This document shows positions 1 through 9,000 of a DNA stretch of 23,023 nt, in pieces. The notes beneath the pieces were generated by a model that saw only the letters and a program-made list of their open reading frames with translations, was not told the DNA's origin and did no database searches. The stretch is from NCBI GenBank assembly GCA_036375895.1, contig DASVBJ010000307.1, positions 1 to 23,023 of the forward strand. The letters run 5' to 3'. The stretch's first letter is position 1. The number at the start of each line of letters is the position of its first letter. Source of the stretch: DASVBJ01 sp036375895 (GTDB taxonomy: Bacteria > Actinomycetota > Actinomycetes > JACCUZ01). The translations under genes were made by a program, and so were the position numbers.

Positions 1-297
1 CACCACCCCTGGCAGCTGCGCCGGGAGGGCTTCGGTGCGGTCGTCTGGGCGACCGGGCTCCGCGGGGACTACTCCTACCTGCACGTGCCTGGCGTGGAGT
101 ACGCCGGTGGGCTGCGTCAGTACCGGGGCGCCACGCCGGCGCCGGGCCTGTTCGTCATCGGGCAACGGTTCGGGCACCGACGCCGGTCCAGCCTGATCGA
201 CGGCGCCCGCTTCGACGCCGCCGACATCGTCGGCGCCATCGCCGGACGAGGCATCACGCCGGAGGCATCCGGCGGCGACCTGGCCAACGCGAGCTGA
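1..297 (+). CDS. FMO/CzcO-like FAD-dependent oxidoreductase, C-terminal part (5' end outside window)
   Basis: The reading frame is open from the first base and stops at TGA 295-297, leaving the last 98 residues. The visible part has the VVWATGLRGDYSYL segment (about residues 14-27) typical of the ATG motif in flavin-containing monooxygenase-like proteins annotated as CzcO or 'flavoprotein involved in K+ transport'. It is followed by GVTPxPGL-like text (GATPAPGLFVIGQ) and the C-terminal RRSSLIDGARFDAADI helix. Such enzymes use FAD and NAD(P)H; the substrate cannot be read from this fragment, and the nucleotide-binding motifs lie outside the window. It ends 18 nt before the start chosen for the next oxidoreductase gene, so the two are probably co-transcribed. 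The family call is fairly sure, the function unknown. Confidence 0.75.
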   Translation, partial: HHPWQLRREGFGAVVWATGLRGDYSYLHVPGVEYAGGLRQYRGATPAPGLFVIGQRFGHRRRSSLIDGARFDAADIVGAIAGRGITPEASGGDLANAS

Positions 298-302
298 CCC
301 TC

Positions 303-309
303 GGGAAGG
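303..309 (+). promoter_or_regulatory. Ribosome binding site that decides the next start
   Basis: GGGAAGG lies directly against the first ATG (310) but six bases before the second in-frame ATG (316). Normal Shine-Dalgarno spacing therefore favours 316. Confidence 0.6.
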
Positions 310-315
310 ATGACC

Positions 316-1521
316 ATGCGCACCTCACCCGCAGACCGCTACGACGCCGTCATCGTCGGCGCCCGTTGCGCAGGGGCCGCGACGGCGCTGCTGCTGGCTC
401 GCGCCGGGCTGCGGGTGCTGCTCGTCGACCGCGCAGTCCCCGGCACCGACACGCTGTCCACTCACGCCCTGATGCGTGGCGGGGTGGTGCAGCTCAGCAA
501 GTGGGGCCTGCTCGGCGCAGTCGTCGACGCGGGCACCCCGCCGATCAGCCGCACGCTGTTCGACTACGGCACCCACGCCACGACCGTGACGATCCGTCCC
601 GCCGCCGGAGTGGACGCGCTGTACGCCCCTCGGCGGACGGTGCTCGACGCGCTGCTCGTCGATGCCGCGGTCTCGGCCGGTGCCCACGTCGCGTTCGATG
701 TCGTCGTCACCGGCCTCCACCGCGACGACAGCGGAAGGGTGCGTGGCGTCAGTGGCCACACCCGCGGCGGGCCGGCCTTCCATGCCTATGCGCCGGTGAC
801 CGTCGGCGCCGACGGCCTCCGGTCCACCGTCGCCGACGCGGTCGACGCGCCGGTGACGCAGCGCGGTCGGCACGCGGGGGCCGTTTGGTGCACGTACGTC
901 ACCGGCCTGCCGAACGAGGGGTATCGCTGGTTCTGGCGACCGGGGACCGCAGCGGGCCTCATCCCGACCAACGGCGGCGCGACGTGCGTGTTCGCCGGAA
1001 TGCCCTCCGGCCGCTTCGCGGTGCCGGCCCGAGGGGGGCGCTGGCGGGCGCTGCTCGCCACTCTGGCCGAGGCGGCGCCGGATGTCGCCGCCGAGCTGCG
1101 GTCGTCCTCGCCGGTGGCGCCCGTGCGCGGCTGGGCCGGTGTCCCGAGCATCGGCCGGCGGGCGCACGGCCCCGGCTGGGCGCTGGTCGGCGACGCCGGC
1201 TACTTCAAGGACCCGCTCAGCACGCACGGCATGACCCAGGCCCTGCGCGACGCCGAGCTGCTCGCCGACTCGATCCTGGCGGCGCACTCCGGCGCCGAGC
1301 CGTCCGGCGCTGCCCTGGCCCGCTACGAGCGTACGAGGGATCGGCTCTCCGCCGGGCTTCTCACCGCCACGGATGCGCTGGCCGCCTATGACTGGGACGC
1401 GGCCGGGGTCGAGCGCCTGCTGCGCCAGCTGGCCTCCGCGATGAGCGACGAGGTCGAGGCGCTGGCGATGACAGAGGCATCACCCGGGGCATCGGCGGGC
1501 CGCTCGGCGCGTACGGCGTGA
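316..1521 (+). CDS. FAD-dependent oxidoreductase/monooxygenase (PHBH-fold, geranylgeranyl-reductase-like)
   Basis: A 401-residue flavoprotein when started at ATG 316; ATG 310 would add two residues. The N-terminal Rossmann segment YDAVIVGARCAGAATALLLA (residues 9-28) carries a GxxxxG variant of the dinucleotide-binding motif, followed by the acidic strand end VLLVDR. The second FAD motif, GADGLRSTVA, has Asp166-Gly167. The third, GDAGYFKDPLSTHGMTQALR, has Gly292-Asp293 and the conserved Pro-Gly pair that holds the flavin. Size and motif order match the group A flavin hydroxylase/geranylgeranyl reductase superfamily. The product is probably a soluble NAD(P)H-dependent hydroxylase or reductase; the substrate is unknown. 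It follows another flavoprotein and precedes a large BTAD regulator, which suggests a small controlled oxidative pathway, but that is inference. Confidence 0.8.
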   Translation: MRTSPADRYDAVIVGARCAGAATALLLARAGLRVLLVDRAVPGTDTLSTHALMRGGVVQLSKWGLLGAVVDAGTPPISRTLFDYGTHATTVTIRPAAGVDALYAPRRTVLDALLVDAAVSAGAHVAFDVVVTGLHRDDSGRVRGVSGHTRGGPAFHAYAPVTVGADGLRSTVADAVDAPVTQRGRHAGAVWCTYVTGLPNEGYRWFWRPGTAAGLIPTNGGATCVFAGMPSGRFAVPARGGRWRALLATLAEAAPDVAAELRSSSPVAPVRGWAGVPSIGRRAHGPGWALVGDAGYFKDPLSTHGMTQALRDAELLADSILAAHSGAEPSGAALARYERTRDRLSAGLLTATDALAAYDWDAAGVERLLRQLASAMSDEVEALAMTEASPGASAGRSARTA

Positions 1522-1586
1522 GACGTGCCCGCCGGGGACCGTTCGCGGGTTCCGGCGATCGGCACCTTCGACGTATCGTCACGCCC

Positions 1587-1592
1587 GGGAGG
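1587..1592 (+). promoter_or_regulatory. Ribosome binding site of the BTAD regulator
   Basis: GGGAGG ends six bases before GTG 1599. The upstream GTG at 1518, which overlaps the previous stop codon, has no comparable site. Confidence 0.6.
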
Positions 1593-1598
1593 CCGGTC

Positions 1599-4500
1599 GT
1601 GAGCGTCGACATCAAGATGCTCGGGCGGTTCGAGGTCCTCGCCGACGGGGAGCGATGTCCCGCCGACCCGTGGCGACGCAAGCATGCCGCCGCGCTGGTC
1701 AAGGTGCTCGCCCTGGCACGGCATCGCAGCATGCACCGCGAGCAGCTGATCGACCTGCTGTGGCCCGACCTGAGCCTCGCGGAGTCAGCCCCCCGTCTGC
1801 ACAAGGCCGCTCACTACGCCCGTCGCGGCCTGCCCGACCCGAGCGCCGCGGTGGTGCTGCGTGGCGACATGATCGTCCTGCTGCCCGACGCGGAGGTCAC
1901 GGTCGACGCGCTGGAGTTCGAGCGCGCCGCCGCGGATGCTCTTCAACGGGGGACCCCTGCGTCCGCCGCGGCGGCGCTCGACCTGTACGGCGGGACCTTG
2001 CTGCCCGAGGACCTGTACGAGCCGTGGACCGAGGCGGCACGCGATCGGCTGAGCGCCCTGTACCAGCAGCTGCTCCGCCAGGCGGGACGCTGGGAGCAGC
2101 TGGTCGAGCTCGACCCGGTCGACGAGGAGGCGCACGTCGCCCTCATCCAGGCCCACCTCGACAAGGGCGACCGGACCTCCGCACTGCGTCAGTACGAACG
2201 GATGGACCGGGCACTGCGTCAGGAGCTGGGCATCGGCCCGGGACGTGAGGCCGCCGCCCTGCGCGACCGGGCTCTCGCCGACCTTCCGGCGGTCAGCGTT
2301 CCGCGCCAGCGCGCGGGGGAGCAGCGCCTGCTCGGCCGGGACGCCGTCCTGCGCAGTCTTCGAGGCGCGCTCGACGAGGTCGCCGCAGGGGCAGGGCGCA
2401 CGGTGCTGCTGTCCGGGCCACCCGGAGTCGGGAAGACCACGGTGCTGGACTGGCTGAGGGCCGAGGCCGCAGGGCGTGGCTGGCGATGCGGGGAGGGTGC
2501 GGCCGCCACCATCGAGGGCGCGTGGCCGTACGCGCCGGTGCTCGAGGCGATCGCGGACCTGTGCCGCGCCCACCCCGTGCTGCTGGACGGCGTGGACGAC
2601 CGGTACCGGTCCGAGCTCGACCGCGCCCTCTCGCTGCGCGACGTGACCGCCGACGGCGACCATGGCCATCAGCACCTGTTCGTCGCGGCCGGCGCGCTGC
2701 TGGCGGTCGCCGCCGCCGGCACGGGAGTGGTCCTGCTCGTGGACGACGCCCATGAAGCCGACGACGCAAGCCTGCGGCTGCTGCACTACCTGGCGCGCCA
2801 GAGCCGGCAGGAGCCGGTGCTGATCGTCGTGGCATACCGCGACGAGCCGGGGCGTGACGACCAGCTGGCCGAGTTCCGCACGAGCCTCGGCCGCCGGGAG
2901 GGGACAGTGGCTCTCTCCCTCGAGCCGCTGGACCGGACCTCGACGGAGACGCTGGTGAGGTCGATGTCCCCCGAGCTTTCGCCAGAGTCGGTCGAGCAGG
3001 TGTGGGAGCTGTCTGCCGGGCTGCCGTTCGCGGCCGCCGAGCTCGCCCGCGCTGCTGCGGCAGCGCCCCAGCTCCCGCTCACGCCGGGCGCCGGCGCCGC
3101 GCTCACCGCGTGGCTGCCGCCCCCCACCCGTGACCTGCTCGCGCGCGTGGCTGTGGCCGGTCTTGCGTTCGACACCGACGAGTTCGTGGCGCTCAGCGGC
3201 CTCCCGGACGAGCTGGCGTACGCACGTCTGGAGTCCGCGCTGGCGGCTCGCATCCTCGATCGCACGGAGACGGGCTACCGGTTCCGCCACGCCCTGCTGC
3301 GCGAGGACATCCTCGCGCAGCTGCCCGCGCACCGGCGGGCCGCGCTCCACCGTGACGCCGCGACCCGGCTGGCGGGCCTCGGTGCCTCGCCGGCCCGTAT
3401 CGGGCACCACCTGGTCGCGGCCGGGGCGGCCCGCGAGGCGGTGCCGTACCTGCTGGCCGCCGCGCGGACCGAGGCCGCTGTCGGTGCGTACCGGGACGCG
3501 CTCGCTCTCCTCGACGCGGTCCGCAGCCATGCGACCGGTGCGGCGCGGGCGGAGATCGCCGCGCTGCGTGGGGACCTGCTCGGCTCACTCGGCGCCCCGG
3601 GTGCCGTGGAGGCGTACCGGGACGCCGTCCGCCTGGGGTCCGGTGAGCTGCGACGCCGGTCCCGGGCCGGGCTGGCCCGCGCCGCCACCTATTCCGGGGA
3701 CTTCGCAACCGCGGAGGACGCCCTCGCCGGCCTGGAGCTCAACGGCGGCCCCAACGATGCTGCCGTCCTGCTGGCCCGCGGCAACCTGGCGTACTTCCGG
3801 GGTGACCTCGACGCCGCGTGGTCGGTCAGCGAGCAGGCCCGCGACCTCATCGTCACCGGCGACGAGCAGTGGCAGCTGCTGGACCTGGTCGCGCTGCAAG
3901 GCCTCGTGGCGCACACGCGGGGGGAGTGGTTCGAGCGGCTCAGCCTCGAGCTGCAGCACGGCCGGAACGCGCCGCAGGTCGCGGCGGCGGTGTTCGACTC
4001 GCACCTGTGCGTCGCCGAGTACCTGCTGTACGGCCCGACTCCGTACCCGCGGGTCATCGAGCTCGCCCGCGCCCTGCGGGACACCGCCCACCGCGCCGGC
4101 GTGATGCGCGCGGTGGCGTTCGCCACCGCGTTGCTCGGGGAGGCTGCTCTGCTGTCGGGTGCCCTCGACATCGCCGAGACGGAGCTGACCGAGGCCGTCG
4201 ATCTCCACCGGGACATCGGTGCGCGTGCGGGCGAGGCACACTGCCTGCAGCGGCTGGCGGAGGTCCGCCTGGCCCGCGGTGACCGACCGGGCGCCCGTGA
4301 GCTGTGCGAGCGTGCCCTGCCCCTCGCCAGGTGGTCGGCCATCGCGATGCACCTGCTGCAGCGCGTGTACGGCACGCTCATCGCGGCCGCCGACGACCCG
4401 GCCGCGGCCCGGGACGAGGTGGGCCGCGCCGAGGCAACGCTGGGGGAGGCGGACTTCTGCTCCTTCTGCGCCGTGATGCTCGCCGTGCCCGCCGCCGCCG

Positions 4501-4817
4501 CGTGTGCCGACGCGGGTGACCTCGCGGCCGCGCAGCGGCATCTCGACGTCGCGGAGCGCTCCGCCGGCCTGTGGGACGGCACCGCCTGGCAGGGCGCGAT
4601 CTGCGAGGCCCGTGCCCACCTCGCTCGCGCTCATGGCGACGTCGACGGCGCGGTCCGGCTGCTCCACGAGGCCGAACGGATCTTCTCGGCCGCGGGGCAG
4701 CCGCTCGACGCGCGCCGGTGCCGGCTCTCCGCCGAGCACCCTGCCGGCCCGCCGGTGCCGGCCCAGGTGGCGCCGCTCGCCCAGCCGAGGGCCTCCTCCA
4801 AAACCCCGAAGGCATAA
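1599..4817 (+). CDS. AfsR/SARP-type regulator: BTAD domain, AAA/NACHT-like ATPase and TPR-like C-terminus
   Basis: A 1072-residue cytoplasmic signal-transducing regulator. The first ~85 residues (IKMLGRFEVLADGERC onward) resemble the winged-helix start of SARP proteins. They are followed by a BTAD-type helical region (ALEFERAAADAL to about residue 225, including EEAHVALIQAHLDKGDRTSA). An ATPase module has Walker A GPPGVGKT at 273-280 and Walker B VVLLVDDAHEAD with Asp382-Asp383. The second half is alanine-rich helical repeat sequence of TPR type, with no obvious C-terminal LuxR helix-turn-helix. GTG 1599 is preferred because of its ribosome binding site; GTG 1518 would add 27 arginine-rich residues. 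In the family, ATP binding and TPR contacts control DNA binding. It lies between oxidoreductase genes in the same direction and may regulate them. Inducer and target genes are unknown. Confidence 0.85.
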   Translation: MSVDIKMLGRFEVLADGERCPADPWRRKHAAALVKVLALARHRSMHREQLIDLLWPDLSLAESAPRLHKAAHYARRGLPDPSAAVVLRGDMIVLLPDAEVTVDALEFERAAADALQRGTPASAAAALDLYGGTLLPEDLYEPWTEAARDRLSALYQQLLRQAGRWEQLVELDPVDEEAHVALIQAHLDKGDRTSALRQYERMDRALRQELGIGPGREAAALRDRALADLPAVSVPRQRAGEQRLLGRDAVLRSLRGALDEVAAGAGRTVLLSGPPGVGKTTVLDWLRAEAAGRGWRCGEGAAATIEGAWPYAPVLEAIADLCRAHPVLLDGVDDRYRSELDRALSLRDVTADGDHGHQHLFVAAGALLAVAAAGTGVVLLVDDAHEADDASLRLLHYLARQSRQEPVLIVVAYRDEPGRDDQLAEFRTSLGRREGTVALSLEPLDRTSTETLVRSMSPELSPESVEQVWELSAGLPFAAAELARAAAAAPQLPLTPGAGAALTAWLPPPTRDLLARVAVAGLAFDTDEFVALSGLPDELAYARLESALAARILDRTETGYRFRHALLREDILAQLPAHRRAALHRDAATRLAGLGASPARIGHHLVAAGAAREAVPYLLAAARTEAAVGAYRDALALLDAVRSHATGAARAEIAALRGDLLGSLGAPGAVEAYRDAVRLGSGELRRRSRAGLARAATYSGDFATAEDALAGLELNGGPNDAAVLLARGNLAYFRGDLDAAWSVSEQARDLIVTGDEQWQLLDLVALQGLVAHTRGEWFERLSLELQHGRNAPQVAAAVFDSHLCVAEYLLYGPTPYPRVIELARALRDTAHRAGVMRAVAFATALLGEAALLSGALDIAETELTEAVDLHRDIGARAGEAHCLQRLAEVRLARGDRPGARELCERALPLARWSAIAMHLLQRVYGTLIAAADDPAAARDEVGRAEATLGEADFCSFCAVMLAVPAAAACADAGDLAAAQRHLDVAERSAGLWDGTAWQGAICEARAHLARAHGDVDGAVRLLHEAERIFSAAGQPLDARRCRLSAEHPAGPPVPAQVAPLAQPRASSKTPKA

Positions 4818-4825
4818 CCAGGTGA

Positions 4826-4844
4826 GGCCCCTGCGATCGGGGCC
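4826..4844 (+). repeat. Small inverted repeat between regulator and SDR gene
   Basis: GGCCCC (4826-4831) pairs with GGGGCC (4839-4844) across a 7-nt loop, three bases before the SDR ATG at 4848. No T-tract follows, so a classical terminator is unlikely. The 3' arm holds the only G-run that could act as a ribosome binding site, so the stem could limit translation of the SDR. Confidence 0.35.
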
Positions 4845-4847
4845 AAG

Positions 4848-5867
4848 ATGCAGGGCATGGGGATCACCGTCGCGGTTACCGGCCCGACCGGGGAGATCGG
4901 CCGGTCGGCCGTCGTCGCCCTGGAACGGGAGCGGCTCGTCGACCGGGTCGTCGGGATGGCCCGGCGGCCGTTCGACCCGGGCGCGCACGGCTGGCGCAAG
5001 ACCGAGTACCGCCAGGGTGACATCCTCGACCGCGCGGCGGTGGACGCGCTCGTCGCGGACGCCGACGTCGTCGTCCATCTCGCCTACCTGATCCTGGGCT
5101 CGCGTGCGCGCAGCCGCCGGGTCAACCTCGCCGGGTCGCGCAACGTGTTCGAGGCCGCGGTCTCCGCGCCCCGGCCTCGGCGGCTCGTCTACACCTCGTC
5201 CATGGCCGCGTACGGCTTCCACCGTGACAATCCCGTCCCCCTCACCGAGGACGTCCCGATCAGGGGATCACGCGAGCTCTACTACTCCCAGCAGAAGGCC
5301 GAGTGCGAGGCACTGCTGGCCGAGACCACGGCAGGGTCAGAGCTGGAGGTCTATGTCCTGCGGCCCTGCGTCGTGGCCGGCCCGGGGGCCACCGCGCTCG
5401 CCGACGCCATGCCCTGGGCAAGGGCCGGTGCGCGTCTGCCCCACGTCGTACAACGGGGCCTCGCGGCCGTGCCGTCCGTTCGCCTTGTGCTGCCGGATCC
5501 CGGGGTCGAGCTGCAGCTCGTGCACCACGACGACGTCGCGTCCGCCATCGCCGCCGCGGCGACGGGACGGGGGACGCCGGGCGCGTACAACATCGCGGGA
5601 GACGGGCAGGTGACGCTGTCCCAGGTCTGGCACGCGCTCGGCGCTCACGCGGTCCGCGTGCCCCGAGCCCTCGCTGTCGCCACCCTCGGGATGCTGGCTC
5701 GGTTGCCGCGCGTGCCCTCCACGCTCGAGTGGGTACAGGTGGCCGCTGCGCCCGCCATCATGGACACCTCGAAGGCGAAGCAGGAGCTCGGCTGGCGCCC
5801 GGCGTACACGACCGAGCAGACGCTGGAGGCGATGGCCGACGCGCTGCGGGAGCGCGCGTCGGATTAG
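4848..5867 (+). CDS. NAD-dependent epimerase/dehydratase family protein (extended/atypical SDR)
   Basis: A 339-residue SDR protein. It starts with the Rossmann fingerprint VAVTGPTGEIG (residues 8-18, TGxxGxxG), then ADVVVHLAYLI and the serine strand VYTSSMAAYG. The catalytic pair is in YYSQQK (Tyr146, Lys150). The C-terminal half contains HHDDVASAIAAAATG and ELGWRPAYTTEQTLEAM, both usual in UDP-sugar epimerase-like members. The known chemistry of the group is NAD(P)-dependent oxidation, reduction or epimerisation of sugars or small carbonyls; the substrate cannot be told. ATG 4857 is an alternative start. It lies 30 nt after the regulator gene in the same direction and probably shares its transcript. 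A GC-rich hairpin follows its stop codon. Confidence 0.82.
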   Translation: MQGMGITVAVTGPTGEIGRSAVVALERERLVDRVVGMARRPFDPGAHGWRKTEYRQGDILDRAAVDALVADADVVVHLAYLILGSRARSRRVNLAGSRNVFEAAVSAPRPRRLVYTSSMAAYGFHRDNPVPLTEDVPIRGSRELYYSQQKAECEALLAETTAGSELEVYVLRPCVVAGPGATALADAMPWARAGARLPHVVQRGLAAVPSVRLVLPDPGVELQLVHHDDVASAIAAAATGRGTPGAYNIAGDGQVTLSQVWHALGAHAVRVPRALAVATLGMLARLPRVPSTLEWVQVAAAPAIMDTSKAKQELGWRPAYTTEQTLEAMADALRERASD

Positions 5868-5891
5868 TCCCCTTCATGGCAGAACCGGCTG

Positions 5892-5926
5892 GTCGCCGCG
5901 GTGTTTCGCGCAGCCGCGGCGGCGAC
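5892..5926 (+). terminator. GC-rich hairpin after the SDR gene, possible terminator
   Basis: GTCGCCGC (5892-5899) pairs with GCGGCGAC (5919-5926). An alternative pairing, GCCGCGG (5895-5901) with CCGCGGC (5914-5920), competes with it. It lies 25 nt after the SDR stop, in the 174-bp gap before the secreted phosphodiesterase gene. There is no T-run, so termination is only a possibility. Confidence 0.35.
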
Positions 5927-6030
5927 GGCCGGCGGCCCGGTCGGCGTACAAATGCCCCTGGTTGGCACCCGGGCGGAGGCGTACATTACGGCGACGATCA
6001 CCGTCCCTTGGGGGGGACGCGTCGTGACGC

Positions 6031-6035
6031 GGAGG
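6031..6035 (+). promoter_or_regulatory. Ribosome binding site of the secreted phosphodiesterase/nucleotidase
   Basis: GGAGG ends six bases before ATG 6042, which opens a textbook signal peptide. An alternative GTG at 6024 behind a G-run at 6011-6016 would only add six residues ahead of the same signal peptide. Confidence 0.6.
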
Positions 6036-6041
6036 TGGCCC

Positions 6042-9000
6042 ATGGCCAGAGGACGACGCACGATTTCCCTGCTCGCTGTGGTGGCGATGCTCGCCCTGCC
6101 GGGGGTCGCGGCCAGGGCGGACTCCCCGCCGTCGGGGTCTCCCGTCCCGAACGCATCGGGCAAGGCCGTCTTCTTCGTGGCCGATGGCATGCGGCAGGAC
6201 CTGATCGAGCAGTACGCCGGCCAGGGCGAGCTGCCGACGATGGCCGAGCTGCTGAAGAAGGGCACGTCCGCGACCGGGGGCGGCCTGATGCCCGAGGCGC
6301 CGCCCAACACCGGCGCCGGGTGGTACTCCCTGGCCACTGGCGCGTGGGCGGGGGTCCACGGATCCACCAACAACACCTTCCACATCAACGGCCAGGCGTT
6401 CACCAGCCGCACCTCGGCCTTCGACGCCGGCGTCCTGCAGGCCGAGACCATCGCGCAGGCAGCCGAGCGCGGCGGCAAGAAGGTCGCCCAGGTCGAGTGG
6501 GCCGGGGGCCGCAACGCCACCATCGACGGCCCGACCATCGACTACCTGACGTTCCTGTCCGGGCGGGGCGTCGCGACGAACTACATCTCGCCGGACGACC
6601 TGGCGAGCTTCGTCCGGAGTCTCGGCGTGCAGTTCGACCACCCGGCCGGTTTCGCCGGCCAGGCGCCGTTCCCCGGTGCCGCCCCCACCGACGCCACCGG
6701 CTGGACCAACGTCCCCGCGTCGTACAGCACGGCCAAGGAGATGCGGCTGCGGGTGCTGGACTTCGGCGTCGACAAGTACGGCCTCAACGCCTACCTCTAC
6801 GACAGCACGAACGACAGCACCACGAACTACGACCGGGTGCTGTTCTCGCCCAGCAAGGACGGCAGCGCCAAGGTCGGCGACCTGGGCAAGGGCGAGTGGG
6901 CAGACGTCAAGGTCAAGATCGTCGGGGGCGCCTTGGCAGGCAAGACGGCCGGCTTCCTCGTCAAGGTGGAGCAGCTCACCCCTGACCTGTCCCAGGTCCG
7001 CCTGTTCCACACCTCGGTGGCCCGCGCCAACGCGAGCTGGCCGGGCTGGCCGGGCGACTCGGCGTACCCGACGGCGACCGACTTCGAGGAGTACTTGGCG
7101 CAGCGCTTCCCGTCGTCGACGGCAGCCGACTTCGCCGTGCTCGAGTCCGGCGTGGTGAGCGAGGAGACGTACGTCCAGCAGGGCCTCTACTGGGAGACCG
7201 GCCACCAGCCGATGCTGCAGTACGTCGTGCAGACCTACCGGCCCGACGTGCTGCTGGCCGGCTACCCGACGACCGACGAGTTCCAGCACCAGTTCCTCGG
7301 CCTGGTCACCAAGACGCTCCCGAACGGGGCCGCCAACCCTGCCTTCGACGACGTGCAGGTCAACGGCACCCCGGACGGGCGGGTCTCCGAGCGCGAGGCC
7401 TTCCTCGAGCGGGCCTACCAGGGGGCCGACGACACGCTGGCCATGGCCCGCTCGCTGATGGGCAAGGACCCGACGACGTTCGTGTCCTCCGACCACGGGT
7501 TCGCCCCGCAGTTCGCCGCGGTGGACGCCAGCAAGGTGCTGGTCGACCTCGGCCTGCTGTCCAAGCCGCAGACGTCGAACTGTCGACCGGACATAGGCGA
7601 GACCATCGGCAAGGCCAAGGCCTGCTGGGCCGGCGGGACCGTGCAGATCTACCTCAACCTGGCCGGCCGGGACCCGGTGAACCCATCGTTCCAGCAGGTG
7701 CCCGCCGCCGACGCGAACACCGTCGTCGCACAGGTCAAGGCGGCCTTCCTCGCCCTCGCGGACCCCAACGACTGGACGGGAGACGGCCAGCCCGAGGGCT
7801 GGAAGGTGATCGACCGGGCGTTCACCAAGGCGGAGGCGCGGTACATCCCCAACGGCCCCGACTCCACGGCGGACATGGCGCACCCGACCCGCACCGGTGA
7901 CCTCGTCGCGTTCGCGTACCCGCCCTACCAGTTCGACGCCGCCACGCCCGGCACGCTGGTCGCCCGCTCGGCCTTCTTCGGTCAGCACGGCTACGTGCCC
8001 GACGTCGTCGACCTGGCCGACAACGTGAACATGCGGTCCACCTTCCTGGCCGGCGGGTCTGGCATCGCCAAGGGCCAGGTCACGGCGCGCACGATCGACC
8101 TGGCGCCGACGATGGCGTTCATCCTCGGCGTCCCCGAGCCGCAGCAGTCCCAGGGCCGCGTGCTGCTCGAGGTGGTCAAGGGCGCGCCGTCGTACAAGCC
8201 GGTCTCGATCGTCGCGCTGACCGACTTCCACGGACAGCTCGAGCCCACGACCGCGCCGTTCGACGGCATCAACACCACGGTCGGCGGGGCCGCCTACCTC
8301 GCCAGCTGGTTCGACGAGGACGCGGCCGCACTTCCCGGTCCGTCGCTGCTGCTCTCGTCCGGTGACAACGTGGGTGCGTCGCCCGCCAACTCCGGGCTCC
8401 TGGAGGACATGCCGGCCATCGATGTGGAGAACGCGTGGGGGCTCGACGCCACGTCGTACGGCAACCACGAGTTCGACTACGGCGTCACCCGGCTGCTGAA
8501 CCAACAGGCCCGGGCACACTTCCCGTTCCTTGCGACGAACATCCTCGACGCGAGCACCGGGCAGCTGCCGCCGTGGGTCACGCCGTCGAAGGTGTTCGAC
8601 GTCAACGGCACCAAGGTCGGCGTCATCGGGGCCGAGCTCAAGCAGACCCCGGAGCTGGTCAGTGCCGGTGCCACCGCGGGCCTGATCTTCGACGACGAGG
8701 TGACGCGCATCCGCGCCGAGTCGGCCAGGCTGAAGGCCGCGGGCGTGCGGGTCCAGGTCGTGGTGATCCACCAGGGCACGTCGAACGGTGTCAACAGGAT
8801 CGACGGCAAGCCGGCCGTGCCCTGGGACGGCCCGATAGTCGACATGACCAACCAGCTGCAGGACACCACCGTCGACGTCGTGTTCGCCGGCCACACCCAC
8901 CGGGTGGCCAACACGATGGTGGGCCGGATCCTCGTCGCGGAGGGGTTGAACGCCGGCGGCAGCTACTCCGTCGCGCAGCTCATGGTGCAGGGCGGAGACG

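Noticed and set aside
1518..1598. GTG 1518 as start of the BTAD regulator
   Set aside because: It overlaps the previous stop but lacks a ribosome binding site and adds 27 Arg-rich residues; GTG 1599 has GGGAGG six bases upstream and begins the domain cleanly.
5962..5987. Promoter TTGGCA / TACATT before the secreted phosphodiesterase gene
   Set aside because: The hexamers are plausible but only 14 nt apart, too close for a standard sigma factor, so it is not listed as a feature.
5874..8900. 1008-codon open frame antisense to the phosphodiesterase/nucleotidase gene
   Set aside because: It is a mirror of GC-rich codons: the predicted text is Arg/Gly/Val-rich with no motifs, while the opposite strand has a signal peptide and complete active sites.
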